Source: Halopiger xanaduensis SH-6 (GTDB lineage Archaea > Halobacteriota > Halobacteria > Halobacteriales > Natrialbaceae). From it: a stretch of 64,000 bases of DNA. Below, piece after piece: positions 35,690 through 45,339 of this stretch. The notes below the pieces were generated by a model. That model searched no databases, was not told the origin of the DNA, and was given only the letters and a program-made list of their open reading frames with translations. Position 1 is the stretch's first letter. The number at the start of each line of letters is the position of its first letter. The DNA lies in assembly GCF_000217715.1 (NCBI RefSeq), contig NC_015666.1, positions 3,546,270-3,610,269 on the forward strand. Reading direction: 5' to 3'. The translations under genes were made by a program, and so were the position numbers.

Positions 35690-35788
35690 ATGGTGACGAC
35701 CAACCCCGACCGCATCACCGACCTCGAGGAACTGTTCCACCACAAGCTCGCCCAGCAGTATGTGAATCCGACGGGGGTACGCTCCTGA
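35690..35788 (+). pseudogene. Possible N-terminal remnant of a DUF892/ferritin-like gene
   Basis: A 32-codon frame reads MVTTNPDRITDLEELFHHKL and then AQQYVNPTGVRS before a TGA. The phrase TDLEELFHHKLAQQY resembles the start of DUF892 (YciE/YciF-type) ferritin-like proteins, which run to about 160 residues. Similarity stops abruptly after Tyr. A GTTATCGCC box A-like element lies about 25 bp before the ATG. I infer a deletion or insertion that removed the rest. It could equally be a chance short frame. Confidence 0.35.
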
Positions 35789-35934
35789 GCCGGCACACAG
35801 CAGATAAGTCGTTACCGCTACAGATCCGTGCAGGGAAAGGATAAATCCCATATTGCGATATTGAATGCGGGTGCGCGGGCTACACTGTCCGATGTCGTGA
35901 CGCCCATCAACGGTGGCGAGCGGCGGTGAGTGGC

Positions 35935-37602
35935 TCAATCAGCCGTATCGATGCGCTCCTCGAGCGCGGATTCCGGCACCGTGCCGTCCTCGTTCAGCCC
36001 GCGCGCCTCGTAGTACGCCGTGATCGCCGCCTCGAGGTCCGGAATCTCGTACGGCAGTGTATCGTCCTCGCGGTCGAACCCCCGCTGGTTGTTGAAGTGG
36101 CGCTCGAGGAGGACGGTTCGCGCGCCGACCTCGAGCAGGTCCTCGTAGTCGGCGTCGAACAGGGTCTCGAGGTACTCCTCGGTGACGTAGTCGCCGCCGA
36201 AGACGCAGATGATACCCGTATCGAACAGCGCGGCCGTGTTTTCCTCGCGGGCGAGACGGTCGGCCTTCCCGACCGTCCCCCGCGGATCGAGTTCGCCGCC
36301 GTACTCGAGGGTCAGCATGCTGGCGTAGAGGTGGTCGGCGCCGCGGTTCGAGACGGCGTAGGACAGCCCCTGACCGTGCAGGACGCGGCCGTCGTGGGCC
36401 GGGAGCTCCATTCCCTTGACCGTGTAGTCCGCGACGCCGAGCTCGTCGTGACAGCGGGCGAGGCCGTCCGCGAGCGTCTCGCCGATCCCCTCTCGATAGG
36501 CGATCTTCTCCGTCAGCTCCTGTGCGAGTTCGGCGTTGCCGAACTCGTCGACGCTCGCCAGGTAGGCCGCGACGGTGACGCCGGCCGAGATGGTATCCAT
36601 CCCCAGCGAGTCGCACAGTTCGTTCGCGCGCATGACGTCGACGATATCGTCGATTCCCTGCAGCGACCCGAAGGCGTAGACGGTCTCGAACTCCGGACCC
36701 TCCGTCTCGAGGCCGGTTTCCTCGTCGCGCGTGGGGAGTTTACAGGCGTAGGCGCAGGCCGAGCACGCGCCCTTCTCGTACTTCTTCTCTGCGACCGCCT
36801 CGCCGCCGATGGCTGCTGCTCCCTCGAACGAGGTGTCGGCGAAGTACCGCGTGGGCAGCGAGAAGTGGTCGTTGATGAACTCCGTGCTGCCGGTCGTTCC
36901 CTGTCGGCGCCGCTGGTCGTCCGACCGGGCCCCCGCGCGGTGGACCTCGGTCTGTGGGGCGTCCGGAATATCGACCGGCGGCTCGGCGTCGCCGTCGAAC
37001 GTAATGCACTTGACGTTCTTCGCGCCCAGTACTGCACCCAGCCCACCCCGACCGAAGGCCCGCGAGTCGTAGGTCATCGCCGACGCGAACCGCACTCGAT
37101 TCTCTCCCGCCGGGCCGATCGCGACGCAGTGTTCGGGGCCGAGGTTGTGGTGCTCCTGCACGTAATCCGCCGTCTCGGGAACAGTCACACCCTCGAGTTC
37201 GGGGACCGGTTCGAAGGTCGCGCCGTCGTCGCGGACGTGGATCGCGAGCAATTCGTCGCTCTCGCCGACGATCTCGAGCGCACTGATCCCGGTGCCGACG
37301 AAATTTCGCGAGAGGTAGCCGCCGGCATTAGCCGAGGTCAACCCGTCGGTCAACGGCGAGAGTCCGGTCATGTTCATCCGACCGGTGAAGGACATTCGGG
37401 ACTGTTGAAGCGGGCCGGTCGAGAGGTAGAGCCGGTTTTCCGGACCGAACGGCGCCGCGTCGAAAGGGATTCGATCGTGTGCGAGCACCGTCGCCGCTGC
37501 GCGGCCGCCGATGAAGCGCTCGAGGACGTCGTCGATCGACGTTTCGCGCGCGGTTCGTTCGCCGACGTCGACGGTGCGAAGCGGTCCCCTCGAGTGAAGC
37601 AT
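35935..37602 (-). CDS. Tungsten aldehyde:ferredoxin oxidoreductase family protein
   Basis: 555 residues from MLHSRGPLRTVDVGERTA. AOR features include RMNMTGLSPLTDGLTSANAGG and the tungstopterin region AFGRGGLGAVLGAKNVK. The [4Fe-4S] cysteines are CSACAYAC, with a fourth Cys in the C-terminal IICVFGGDY. EGPEFETVYAFGS and LASVDEFGNAE are also typical. The enzyme oxidises aldehydes to acids and reduces ferredoxin with a W-bis-pyranopterin. The tungstate transporter at 7.0-9.5 kb could supply its metal (inference). A minus-strand AAAACTAAGG around 37629-37638 may be the box A. Confidence 0.92.
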   Translation of the reverse strand: MLHSRGPLRTVDVGERTARETSIDDVLERFIGGRAAATVLAHDRIPFDAAPFGPENRLYLSTGPLQQSRMSFTGRMNMTGLSPLTDGLTSANAGGYLSRNFVGTGISALEIVGESDELLAIHVRDDGATFEPVPELEGVTVPETADYVQEHHNLGPEHCVAIGPAGENRVRFASAMTYDSRAFGRGGLGAVLGAKNVKCITFDGDAEPPVDIPDAPQTEVHRAGARSDDQRRRQGTTGSTEFINDHFSLPTRYFADTSFEGAAAIGGEAVAEKKYEKGACSACAYACKLPTRDEETGLETEGPEFETVYAFGSLQGIDDIVDVMRANELCDSLGMDTISAGVTVAAYLASVDEFGNAELAQELTEKIAYREGIGETLADGLARCHDELGVADYTVKGMELPAHDGRVLHGQGLSYAVSNRGADHLYASMLTLEYGGELDPRGTVGKADRLAREENTAALFDTGIICVFGGDYVTEEYLETLFDADYEDLLEVGARTVLLERHFNNQRGFDREDDTLPYEIPDLEAAITAYYEARGLNEDGTVPESALEERIDTAD

Positions 37603-37768
37603 GCGCACATGCACCACATACTTGGCCTTAGTTTTGCGACCCGGTACCGGCGGTTTCAGCTGTGACCCTTGCCGAGAGCCGTCGGAACGCCTGAGCGGCA
37701 ATCGTAGCCGCTGTGAAACCGCACTTGCGTGCCGCTGATTTTTGATTCTATATAGCGACAACAAGTGT

Positions 37769-38695
37769 ATGGAGGGAATCTGGGAGACACTCACGCGACA
37801 GTGTGCGAACCTCGAGGCGGGCGCGGCGCTGGAGACGCCGGTTTCAGAGCGCCGATTCCGCGTCGTCCGGTCGGCCGACGATCGGATTATTATTCGCTTC
37901 GACGACAGCGAGGAGGAGCGACCGCTCTGGCGCGAGCAGTTCGAGGTGTTCGTCGACGGCCTCGACGCGGGACAGATCGCCGTCGACGATCTCCAGCCGG
38001 GGGTCGAACCCTACGCCGTCGTGCTCACGCTGGCCGACGAGTTCACCGTCGTCAACGACCTGATCGCGCGCGATCCGGACGCGGCCGTCGCCGGCGAGAG
38101 TCCGTTCCTCGTCCCGGCAGCCGAGGCGCGCACGCGATCCGAACGCGTCCACGACGACGCGCTGTTGCTCGCAACGCTCCTCGAGCGCCTCGAGGACGCC
38201 GACGAGCCCGACGAGTTGGAGACGGACCCGCTGACCGATCTCTACGTCCTCTCCTCGGACGTCCAGCGGGGCGCCGATCGACTCCGGAAGTCCGCGCGGG
38301 AACCGCTGCTCGAGCGGCTCGGGCCGGAGCAGGAGCTCCACGGCCGGTACGGCACCGTTCGCCGGACGGTCCGCGAGCGCCGCCGACCGAAGGACGACGA
38401 GACGGTCCTCGACGCGCTCGATTCGCACGGCATCCCTCGCGAGTGGGTGCTCGGCGTCGACGCGGAGAAACTCGACGTCGTGCTGTCGGTGACCGACCTC
38501 GAGGAAGACGCAGTGTACGACGTCGAGGAAGACGTCTACGTTCAGAAGACCGGCGTCGACGAGGACGAAAAGTACTCGCGGCTGCAGGGGATCGCCGACC
38601 GGATCGACGAACTCGAGGGGGCCGAGGGCGAGGCCCTCGAAAACGAACTCGATCGGATCGAAGATCGACTCGAGGAGGCGTTGTCGGCCGACTAA
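37769..38695 (+). CDS. Haloarchaeal conserved-type protein of unknown function
   Basis: 308 residues from MEGIWETLTRQCANLEAG; an earlier in-frame ATG at 37742 would overlap the TCTATATAG box A-like element (37747-37755), so it is rejected. The protein is very acidic and has the segment ERRRPKDDETVLDALDSHGIPREWVLGVDAEKLDVVLSV in the middle third. The C-terminus is a coiled coil (RIDELEGAEGEALENELDRIEDRLEEALS). I do not recognise the family. It is divergent from the AOR gene and followed by an M48 protease gene. Confidence 0.75.
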   Translation: MEGIWETLTRQCANLEAGAALETPVSERRFRVVRSADDRIIIRFDDSEEERPLWREQFEVFVDGLDAGQIAVDDLQPGVEPYAVVLTLADEFTVVNDLIARDPDAAVAGESPFLVPAAEARTRSERVHDDALLLATLLERLEDADEPDELETDPLTDLYVLSSDVQRGADRLRKSAREPLLERLGPEQELHGRYGTVRRTVRERRRPKDDETVLDALDSHGIPREWVLGVDAEKLDVVLSVTDLEEDAVYDVEEDVYVQKTGVDEDEKYSRLQGIADRIDELEGAEGEALENELDRIEDRLEEALSAD

Positions 38696-38831
38696 CGCGC
38701 ACTACCGCGCTGACGCGGCCGGACCGGTGCTTCGAGGGCGGATCGGCAGCGGCGGACGGCGATACGACGACTGCGCTTGGGTCGTCTCGAACGCGAAACG
38801 CGTTTGCGAGGGCCGCCCCTACGTACGCGCG

Positions 38832-39794
38832 ATGAGCGCAACCCGGACGGCGCCGCGAGCCCTGCTCGTCCTGGTCGGCTTCGCGGTGTTGTGCTGTTAC
38901 GCCGGGCTGGCGGCGCTTTCGTACCTCGGACTCGCGACGCTGTGGCTCTCCGCGCCGGATCCGGCGACGACGCTCGCGATCGTCGTCGGGGTCGGGCTCG
39001 TCGTCGGCTACCTGAGCTACCGCTTCGGGCGGACCCAACTGCTCTCGCAACTCGAGGCCGTCGAGCTCCCGCGATCACGCGCTCCGACGCTGTACCGGCG
39101 GCTAGACGGGCTCGCGGATCGAATGGACGTCGAGCCGCCGACCGTGATGATCGCGCAACTGCCGACGCCGAACGCCTTCGCGCTGGGGAGCGCGACCGGC
39201 GGCGTCATCGTCCTCGATCGCTCGCTCTTTCGCCTGCTGTCGCTCGAGGAACTCGAGGCGCTGGTCGCCCACGAACTCGCCCACCTCGAGGGGTACGACG
39301 CGTTCGTCCAGACGTTGGCGTACAGCGTCTTCCGGACGATCGCGGGGCTTGCCGTCGTGGGGCTGTTGCCGGCGCTGCTCCTGATCGGCGGACTCGCCCG
39401 CTCGATCGCGTGGATGCGGGGTCGCCCGCAGGCCTGGCCCGAGACGGTCTTCGGGCGCGTCGTGCGCTGGGCCGAACGCGGTGTCGCAGTCGCCCTGCTC
39501 GCGGTTACGGCCCTGGTTCGGGCCCACTCGCGACGCCGGGAGTTCGCGGCCGACGACCGGGCCGCAAACGTAACCGGCAACCCGCTCGCGCTCGCCCGTG
39601 CACTCCGTCGGATTCAGCGCGTCGCGGATACCCGGCGCGGGCTCCTCTCACCGCTGTACGTCCATGCGGACGAGCGAGAAGACGCGTGGTCCCGGCTCTT
39701 CTCGACACACCCCTCGACGGACGACCGAGTCGAGCGACTGGCCGATCGGGCGCGAAGATCGAGCGGAACGCGGAATCGAATCGAGATTCAGTGA
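38832..39794 (+). CDS. M48 family metalloprotease (HtpX-like)
   Basis: 320 residues. Two N-terminal membrane spans (about 9-40 and 46-62) precede the catalytic zinc site AHELAHLEG (HELAH at 147-151) and the downstream acid in FAADDRAANVTGNP. THPSTDDRVERL is the typical M48 tail. Two further hydrophobic segments lie between about 160 and 240. The active site should face the cytoplasm or membrane interface and cleave misfolded membrane or other proteins. Confidence 0.9.
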   Translation: MSATRTAPRALLVLVGFAVLCCYAGLAALSYLGLATLWLSAPDPATTLAIVVGVGLVVGYLSYRFGRTQLLSQLEAVELPRSRAPTLYRRLDGLADRMDVEPPTVMIAQLPTPNAFALGSATGGVIVLDRSLFRLLSLEELEALVAHELAHLEGYDAFVQTLAYSVFRTIAGLAVVGLLPALLLIGGLARSIAWMRGRPQAWPETVFGRVVRWAERGVAVALLAVTALVRAHSRRREFAADDRAANVTGNPLALARALRRIQRVADTRRGLLSPLYVHADEREDAWSRLFSTHPSTDDRVERLADRARRSSGTRNRIEIQ

Positions 39795-39829
39795 CCGGCG
39801 GGGACGGCCGCCGGCGCGGTGGCTGCCAA

Positions 39830-40081
39830 TCAGTGCGATCCCGACCAGCCGCACTCGAGGCAGGTGTAGACACCGTCGGTCTCGATGGTCACGCCGGAAC
39901 ACGTCGGACAGGTCGCGGCGCGGGTACCGCCGTCGGTGACGGGGATCTGCGGAGCGTTCGGAACCGTCGGATGGCAGTCCGCACAGACGCGTCGCGTTCG
40001 GCGGTGCGTCATGGTTTCACCGCGAGCCCGATGCTCAAATAGGCGCGGTACCTCGTCGCCGCAGCGGTCGCATTCGGCCAT
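39830..40081 (-). CDS. Double zinc-ribbon protein
   Basis: 83 residues with four CxxC knuckles: C4/C7, C33/C36, C58/C61 and C74/C77. The spacing fits two zinc ribbons, the second ending GVYTCLECGWSGSH. The role could be nucleic-acid or protein binding. Haloarchaea hold many such short zinc proteins. No family name is given. Confidence 0.75.
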   Translation of the reverse strand: MAECDRCGDEVPRLFEHRARGETMTHRRTRRVCADCHPTVPNAPQIPVTDGGTRAATCPTCSGVTIETDGVYTCLECGWSGSH

Positions 40082-40347
40082 GGTATGATAACAACCAACA
40101 TGGCGAGATAAATAGTTTGCCTGTATGGTCTCAAATTGTGCAACTGTTCTGCGACTACGCGAATAGATAGTATTATAGATGGACGATTGGACACTTATTT
40201 CGAGTGTAATGGGATATACCGACAGCGGATCGTGGCGAGAACGCTTCTCGAGTCACCGAAACCGAATCGAATCCGGCGGCGCGTACTTCGGACCGGCATC
40301 GTGGCAACCCGCAAACGCTTTTGGCCGTACGCGACCTACGTGGAGGC

Positions 40348-40959
40348 ATGTACGTGCGGGACGCGAAAAACAGGGAGGAGGTCTGGCTGCTCGACCACAT
40401 CGAGTCGATGGGGCTCGACGAGACGGCGTTCCGCTCGCGCGATTACGTCCTCGCCGTCGACGAAGTGTCCGACGAGAAGGCCGGCTTCGGCCGGATCCGG
40501 ATTCACAAGGTCGACGGCGAGAGCGAGGACGAGGACGAAAACGAACCCGACGAGGTCTGCGAACTGACCAGCATCGGCGTCTTAGAGGAGTGGCGCGGTC
40601 AGGGCGTCGGCGCCCACGTCGTCGAACGGCTCGTCGAGTACGCCGGCGATCAGGGGTTCGACACCGTCTACGCGCTGACGGGCGAGGGCGGCTACCTCGC
40701 GCAGTTCGGCTTCCGGCGGGTCGAGGAGTCCCAACTGCCGGATCCGCTGCAGAACCGACTCTCGAAGAAGCGCGACGGCGTCGACCCCGAGGCGGTTCCC
40801 TACGCGCTCGAGGTGGACCGGTTCCGGATGCCCGAGCGGCTCCGCGAGGCGTTCAAGCGGGCGCCGGAGGGCCGCGACGAGGTCGAGAACACGGAGACGC
40901 CCGAGGATTTCGGGATCGACCCGGAATCAACGACGTACAAGTACGATACGGGTCGCTGA
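40348..40959 (+). CDS. GNAT-family N-acetyltransferase
   Basis: 203 residues from MYVRDAKNREEVWLLDHIES. The acetyl-CoA binding loop is LEEWRGQGVGAHVVERLVEYA. A beta strand CELTSIGVLEEW precedes it and YALTGEGGYLAQFGFRRVEE follows. An acidic insertion (EDEDENEPDE) lies before the core strand. A TTG nine codons earlier would overlap the likely box A (about 40316-40325), so the ATG is used. Substrate unknown. Confidence 0.88.
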   Translation: MYVRDAKNREEVWLLDHIESMGLDETAFRSRDYVLAVDEVSDEKAGFGRIRIHKVDGESEDEDENEPDEVCELTSIGVLEEWRGQGVGAHVVERLVEYAGDQGFDTVYALTGEGGYLAQFGFRRVEESQLPDPLQNRLSKKRDGVDPEAVPYALEVDRFRMPERLREAFKRAPEGRDEVENTETPEDFGIDPESTTYKYDTGR

Positions 40960-41086
40960 TCGTTTGCGTGCGCCGTCCCTCGAGCGGCCGGCCGACGGCG
41001 TTCGGGATCGACTCCGCGCGGGTGTCGGCGGGCAATTCTGCACCGGATATCAATCTTCAAGCCCTCCCCGACCATACTGATCTATA

Positions 41087-42769
41087 ATGTTCGATCCCGA
41101 CGATCTCGAGGCGATCCGGGAGGGCCACGAGGAGTGGGAGGCTGAGTCGGTCGAGCCCGTGGTCGAGCGCTTCGGCGAGCGCAAGGAGACCTTTACGACT
41201 GATACGGGCGGCCAGGAGGTAGACCGCCTCTACACGCCCGCGGACGTCGCCGACCTCGACTACGAGGAGGATCTCGGCTACCCGGGCGAGCCACCCTACA
41301 CCCGGGGCGTCTACTCGACGGGCTACCGCGGCCGGCTGTGGACGATGCGCCAGTACGCCGGCTTCTCGACGCCCGAGGACACCAACGAGCGGTACCACTA
41401 CCTGCTCGATCAGGGCCAAACCGGGCTCTCGATGGCCTTCGACCTGCCGACGCAGATGGGGTACGACTCGGACGCGGACATGGCCGCCGGCGAGGTCGGG
41501 AAGGCCGGCGTCGCGATCGACTCCTTGGACGACATGGAGACCGTCTTCGACGGCATTCCGTTGGACGAGGTCTCGACGTCGATGACGATCAACGCGCCGG
41601 CCTCGGTGCTGCTGGCGATGTACATCGCCGTCGGCGACAAGCAGGGCGTCGACCGCGAGGAGTTGCGCGGGACGATCCAGAACGACCTCCTGAAGGAGTA
41701 CATCGCGCGCAACACCTACATCTACCCGCCCGAGCCGTCGATGCGGATCATCACGGACATCTTCGAGTTCTGCGCGGAGGAGACGCCCAAATTTAACACC
41801 ATCTCCATCTCGGGCTACCACATCCGCGAGGCGGGCTCGACGGCCGCGCAGGAACTGGCCTTCACGCTGGGCAACGGCATCGAGTACGTCGAAGCCGCCC
41901 TCGACGCGGGTCTGGACGTCGACGAGTTCGCTCCACAGCTCTCCTTCTTCTTCAACGGTCACAACAACATCTTCGAGGAAGTGGCGAAGTTCAGGGCGGC
42001 CCGCCGGATGTGGCACGACATCATGGACGAGCGATTCGACGCCGAGAACCCGAAATCGAAGCAACTCAAGTTCCACACCCAGACCGCCGGCTCGATGCTG
42101 ACCGCTCAACAGATCGAGAACAACGTCGTTCGGGTGGCCTACCAGGCGCTGGCGGCCGTGCTGGGCGGGACCCAGAGCCTCCACACCAACGGGAAGGACG
42201 AGGCGCTCGCGCTTCCCACCGAGGAGTCGGTCCGCACCGCCCTCCGAACCCAGCAGATCCTCGCCCACGAGTCCGGCGCCGCCGACACCATCGACCCGCT
42301 GGCCGGCAGCTACTACGTCGAATCCCTCACCGACGAGGTCGAGGAAGAAGCGTACGAGATCCTCGAGGAGGTCGACGAGCGCGGCGGGATGCTCGACGCG
42401 GTGGAACAACAGTGGGTCCAGCGCCAGATCCAGGACACCGCCTTCGACCGCCAGAAGGAGATCGAAGAAAAGGAGCGCATCATCGTCGGGGTCAACGAGT
42501 TCGAGGTCGACGAAGATCCCACGGTGGACGTCGAGGAGGTCACAGAGGAGGACCAGCAACGGCAGATCGACAACCTCGAGACGGTTCGCGAGGGCCGGGA
42601 CGACGAGGCCGTCGACGCGGCGCTCGAGGCGCTGCGCGATGCAGCCCAGGGCAACGAGAACCTGATGCCGCCGATCATCGACGCAGTGAAGGCCTACGCG
42701 ACGGTCGGCGAGATCTGCGACGTGTTACGCGACGAGTTCGGCGAGTATCAGCCCGGTAGCGCGCTGTAG
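41087..42769 (+). CDS. Methylmalonyl-CoA mutase, large catalytic subunit
   Basis: 560 residues, with [65 protein letters not shown], the substrate-binding TIM barrel sequence of the family. ITINAPA-type [11 protein letters not shown] and [30 protein letters not shown] are also present. The B12-binding domain is not in this protein (it ends [22 protein letters not shown]), so a separate small subunit gene is needed. The enzyme isomerises methylmalonyl-CoA and succinyl-CoA. Confidence 0.93.
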   Translation: MFDPDDLEAIREGHEEWEAESVEPVVERFGERKETFTTDTGGQEVDRLYTPADVADLDYEEDLGYPGEPPYTRGVYSTGYRGRLWTMRQYAGFSTPEDTNERYHYLLDQGQTGLSMAFDLPTQMGYDSDADMAAGEVGKAGVAIDSLDDMETVFDGIPLDEVSTSMTINAPASVLLAMYIAVGDKQGVDREELRGTIQNDLLKEYIARNTYIYPPEPSMRIITDIFEFCAEETPKFNTISISGYHIREAGSTAAQELAFTLGNGIEYVEAALDAGLDVDEFAPQLSFFFNGHNNIFEEVAKFRAARRMWHDIMDERFDAENPKSKQLKFHTQTAGSMLTAQQIENNVVRVAYQALAAVLGGTQSLHTNGKDEALALPTEESVRTALRTQQILAHESGAADTIDPLAGSYYVESLTDEVEEEAYEILEEVDERGGMLDAVEQQWVQRQIQDTAFDRQKEIEEKERIIVGVNEFEVDEDPTVDVEEVTEEDQQRQIDNLETVREGRDDEAVDAALEALRDAAQGNENLMPPIIDAVKAYATVGEICDVLRDEFGEYQPGSAL

Positions 42770-42974
42770 GCTGCGCTGGCTGCGCTCGGAATTGTGAATT
42801 TCCCGGAGAAAAATCGTATTAGCGTTGGCTGTTTCGTCGAGTAGTAGGAGTAAAATCCGGTTACGAACGGTTATCTCGAGCGAGGAACGGCAAAGCTGCT
42901 GTTGACCGGAGAACTCGGCGGAACGGTCGACTCCGTTTATCCGGATATCTGCCGATGCGGGCCGTGAGCATCAC

Positions 42975-45248
42975 ATGAGCGATACTCCAGACGAGCGATC
43001 GACTCGCGGTTCCGAATCGACCGACGCCGACGGCTATCCCCCGACCTCCCGTCGTCGCATCCTCCAAGTGGCCGCGGCCGCGGGCGTAGTCGGGGTAGCC
43101 AGCCCGGCTCTCGCCCAGTTCGACTCCCAGACGATCGAACTCGGCGGCGAGACGAGCGGCTGGACGGGCGTCGCACCCGACGCGATCGCCGACGAGACCA
43201 ACCCGACGCTGGAGTTAGCGGAGGGGACCACGTACGAACTCACGTGGGAGAACGTCGACGGCGCGCCGCACAACGTCGTCATCGAGAGCGAGGACGGCGA
43301 GGAACTCGAGCGCACCGAGATCATGAGTTCGCAGGGCGAAACCCAGACGCTCGAGTTCGAAGCGACGAGCGACATGGCGACGTACTTCTGCGAGCCTCAC
43401 CGACCGACGATGAACGGCGATATCTCGGTCAGCAGCGGGGATGGTGGCGGAAGTGAGCAGGAACAGGGCGACCAACAGGCGCAGGAAGGGTTCTTCCAAG
43501 CGGGTGCCGAGATCGGTTTGCAGACGGTCGCGGAGGGGATGACCGCGCCGACGGATATGGCGGTCGCCGACGGCGATCAGGGACAGTACTTCGTCGCAGA
43601 CCAGACGGGCGAACTGTGGCTCGTCGACGACGACGGGGTGCGGGACGAGCCGTTTCTCGACCTCAGCGATCGGATCGTGGAACTCGGAACGTTTCAGGGC
43701 GAGTACGCCGATCCGAACCAGGACTACGACGAACGGGGGCTGCTCGGCGTCGAGCCCCATCCCGACTACGCGGAGAACGGTCGGCTGTTCATCCACTACA
43801 GCGCACCGCCGAACGACGAGACGCCCGACGACTGGAGTCACGTCGAAGTCGTGTCGGAGTTCCAGGCGTCGGACGATCTGAGCGAGGCCGACCCCGAGTC
43901 GGAGCAGGTCCTCATGGAGTTCCAGAAACCCCAGTACAACCACGACGCCGGGCCGATGGCGTTCGGGCCCGACGGCTACCTCTACGTGCCCATGGGCGAC
44001 GGCGGCGGCGCGAACGACGACATGCTGGGCCACCTCGAGGACTGGTACGACGAGAACGACGGCGGGAACGGCCAGAACATCACCGACACCCTGCTCGGGG
44101 GCGTCCACCGGATCGACGTCGATTCTGAGGGTGACAGCGACCGCCCGTACGGCATCCCCGACGACAACCCGCTGGTCGATTCCGACGAGGGCCTCGACGA
44201 GTACTACGCATGGGGCTTCCGCAACCCGTTCGGTATCTCCTTCGACAGCGAGGGCCGGCTGTTCGTCTCCGACGCCGGTCAGGACCTCTACGAGGAGGCG
44301 AACCTCGTCGAAGCCGGCGGCAACTACGGCTGGAACGTCAAGGAGGGGACCCACTGCTTCAGCACCGACAGCCCCGGCGATCCGCCAGAGGACTGCCCGG
44401 ACTCGGCGCCCGACGAGCCGCCCTACGACGGGCAGGAACTGCAGGACCCGATCGTCGAGTACCCCCACGTCTACGAGGATCAGATAGTCGGCATCACGAT
44501 CATCGGCGGCCACGTCTACGAGGCCGGCGGCGTCGGCGACCTCGAGGGAAAGTACGTCTTCGGCGACTGGACGGCGGATCCGGCGCGACAGTCGCCGGAC
44601 GGGCGGCTCCTTGCCGCATCTGAGCGCGAGGGTGCCGGCGGCGGCGACGGCGCCGACCAGACGCAAGGCGTCGCGCCCGACGCGAATCAGACCGCCGAAA
44701 ACGCCACCGAAGACACGCAGGACGAACCGATCAACGCGACCGGGGACAACGAGACCCTCGCGAACGAAAGTATCGAGGCAGGCGGCTTCGAGAACGCCAC
44801 GAACGAGACGGGCGACGGCAACGAGACGATGGCCGACATGGGGCAGACCCAGCCGGAGGAGGACCAGGTCGTCCCGCGCGACGAACTCTGGGAGATGGAA
44901 GAGCTCCAGGTTTCGGGCACCGAGGACGGCTCGTTCCCTTACTTCGTCCGCCAGTTCGGGCAGGACGCCGACGGCAACGTCTACGTGCTCGCGAATCAGG
45001 TGGGCGTTCCGGAGGGCGACACCGGCGCGGTAATGCAGATCGTGCCGCCGGACGAGGGCGAGGAGCTCCAGGCGCCCCCGGACGACGAATCCGGCGCAGG
45101 CACCGACGAGCAGGACGCCGACGAGAACGCGACCGAGGACACGCAGGACGAACCGATCAACGAGACTGACGGCAACGAGCCAGCCGACAATGAGACGGGC
45201 GGCAACGTGACGATCGACGACGGCGCGACGAACGAAACCGACGCGTAG
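42975..45248 (+). CDS. Tat-exported cupredoxin-PQQ/sorbosone dehydrogenase fusion
   Basis: 757 residues. A twin-arginine head SRRRILQVAAAAG (about 25-47) leads to a blue-copper domain (about 50-155) with HNVVIE and CEPHRPTM, giving the Cys-His-Met ligands. The PQQ-dependent glucose/sorbosone dehydrogenase beta-propeller follows (about 175-680): HPDYAENGRLFIHYSAPP, GPMAFGPDGYLYVPMGDGG, GWNVKEGTHCF and VYVLANQVGVP. The propeller is interrupted near residues 550-640 by a Thr/Asn/Glu-rich stretch containing NATEDTQDEPIN, which recurs in the C-terminal tail. A hydrophilic, Asn-rich tail may carry glycans. The enzyme would oxidise sugars outside the cell and pass electrons to the fused copper domain (inference). 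Confidence 0.88.
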   Translation: MSDTPDERSTRGSESTDADGYPPTSRRRILQVAAAAGVVGVASPALAQFDSQTIELGGETSGWTGVAPDAIADETNPTLELAEGTTYELTWENVDGAPHNVVIESEDGEELERTEIMSSQGETQTLEFEATSDMATYFCEPHRPTMNGDISVSSGDGGGSEQEQGDQQAQEGFFQAGAEIGLQTVAEGMTAPTDMAVADGDQGQYFVADQTGELWLVDDDGVRDEPFLDLSDRIVELGTFQGEYADPNQDYDERGLLGVEPHPDYAENGRLFIHYSAPPNDETPDDWSHVEVVSEFQASDDLSEADPESEQVLMEFQKPQYNHDAGPMAFGPDGYLYVPMGDGGGANDDMLGHLEDWYDENDGGNGQNITDTLLGGVHRIDVDSEGDSDRPYGIPDDNPLVDSDEGLDEYYAWGFRNPFGISFDSEGRLFVSDAGQDLYEEANLVEAGGNYGWNVKEGTHCFSTDSPGDPPEDCPDSAPDEPPYDGQELQDPIVEYPHVYEDQIVGITIIGGHVYEAGGVGDLEGKYVFGDWTADPARQSPDGRLLAASEREGAGGGDGADQTQGVAPDANQTAENATEDTQDEPINATGDNETLANESIEAGGFENATNETGDGNETMADMGQTQPEEDQVVPRDELWEMEELQVSGTEDGSFPYFVRQFGQDADGNVYVLANQVGVPEGDTGAVMQIVPPDEGEELQAPPDDESGAGTDEQDADENATEDTQDEPINETDGNEPADNETGGNVTIDDGATNETDA

Positions 45249-45254
45249 TGACGC

Positions 45255-45288
45255 CTCGAGCGCGGTTCTCGAGATAACAGACTTTTTT
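45255..45288 (+). terminator. Hairpin and T-run after the PQQ dehydrogenase gene
   Basis: CTCGAG-N7-CTCGAG can fold into a short stem. TTTTTT occurs 15 bp later at 45283-45288. The distance is long for a bacterial-type terminator, but the T-run alone could stop archaeal RNA polymerase. Confidence 0.4.
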
Positions 45289-45339
45289 CGACGTGGATGA
45301 CGGCCCGACCTTGATACCGATCGGCGGTGAACGGCCGCT

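Noticed and set aside
40179-40347. Open frame beginning MDDWTLISS upstream of the GNAT gene
   Set aside because: It continues out of frame through the GNAT gene as an arginine-rich shadow, and a TATTATAG element abuts the ATG at the wrong distance.
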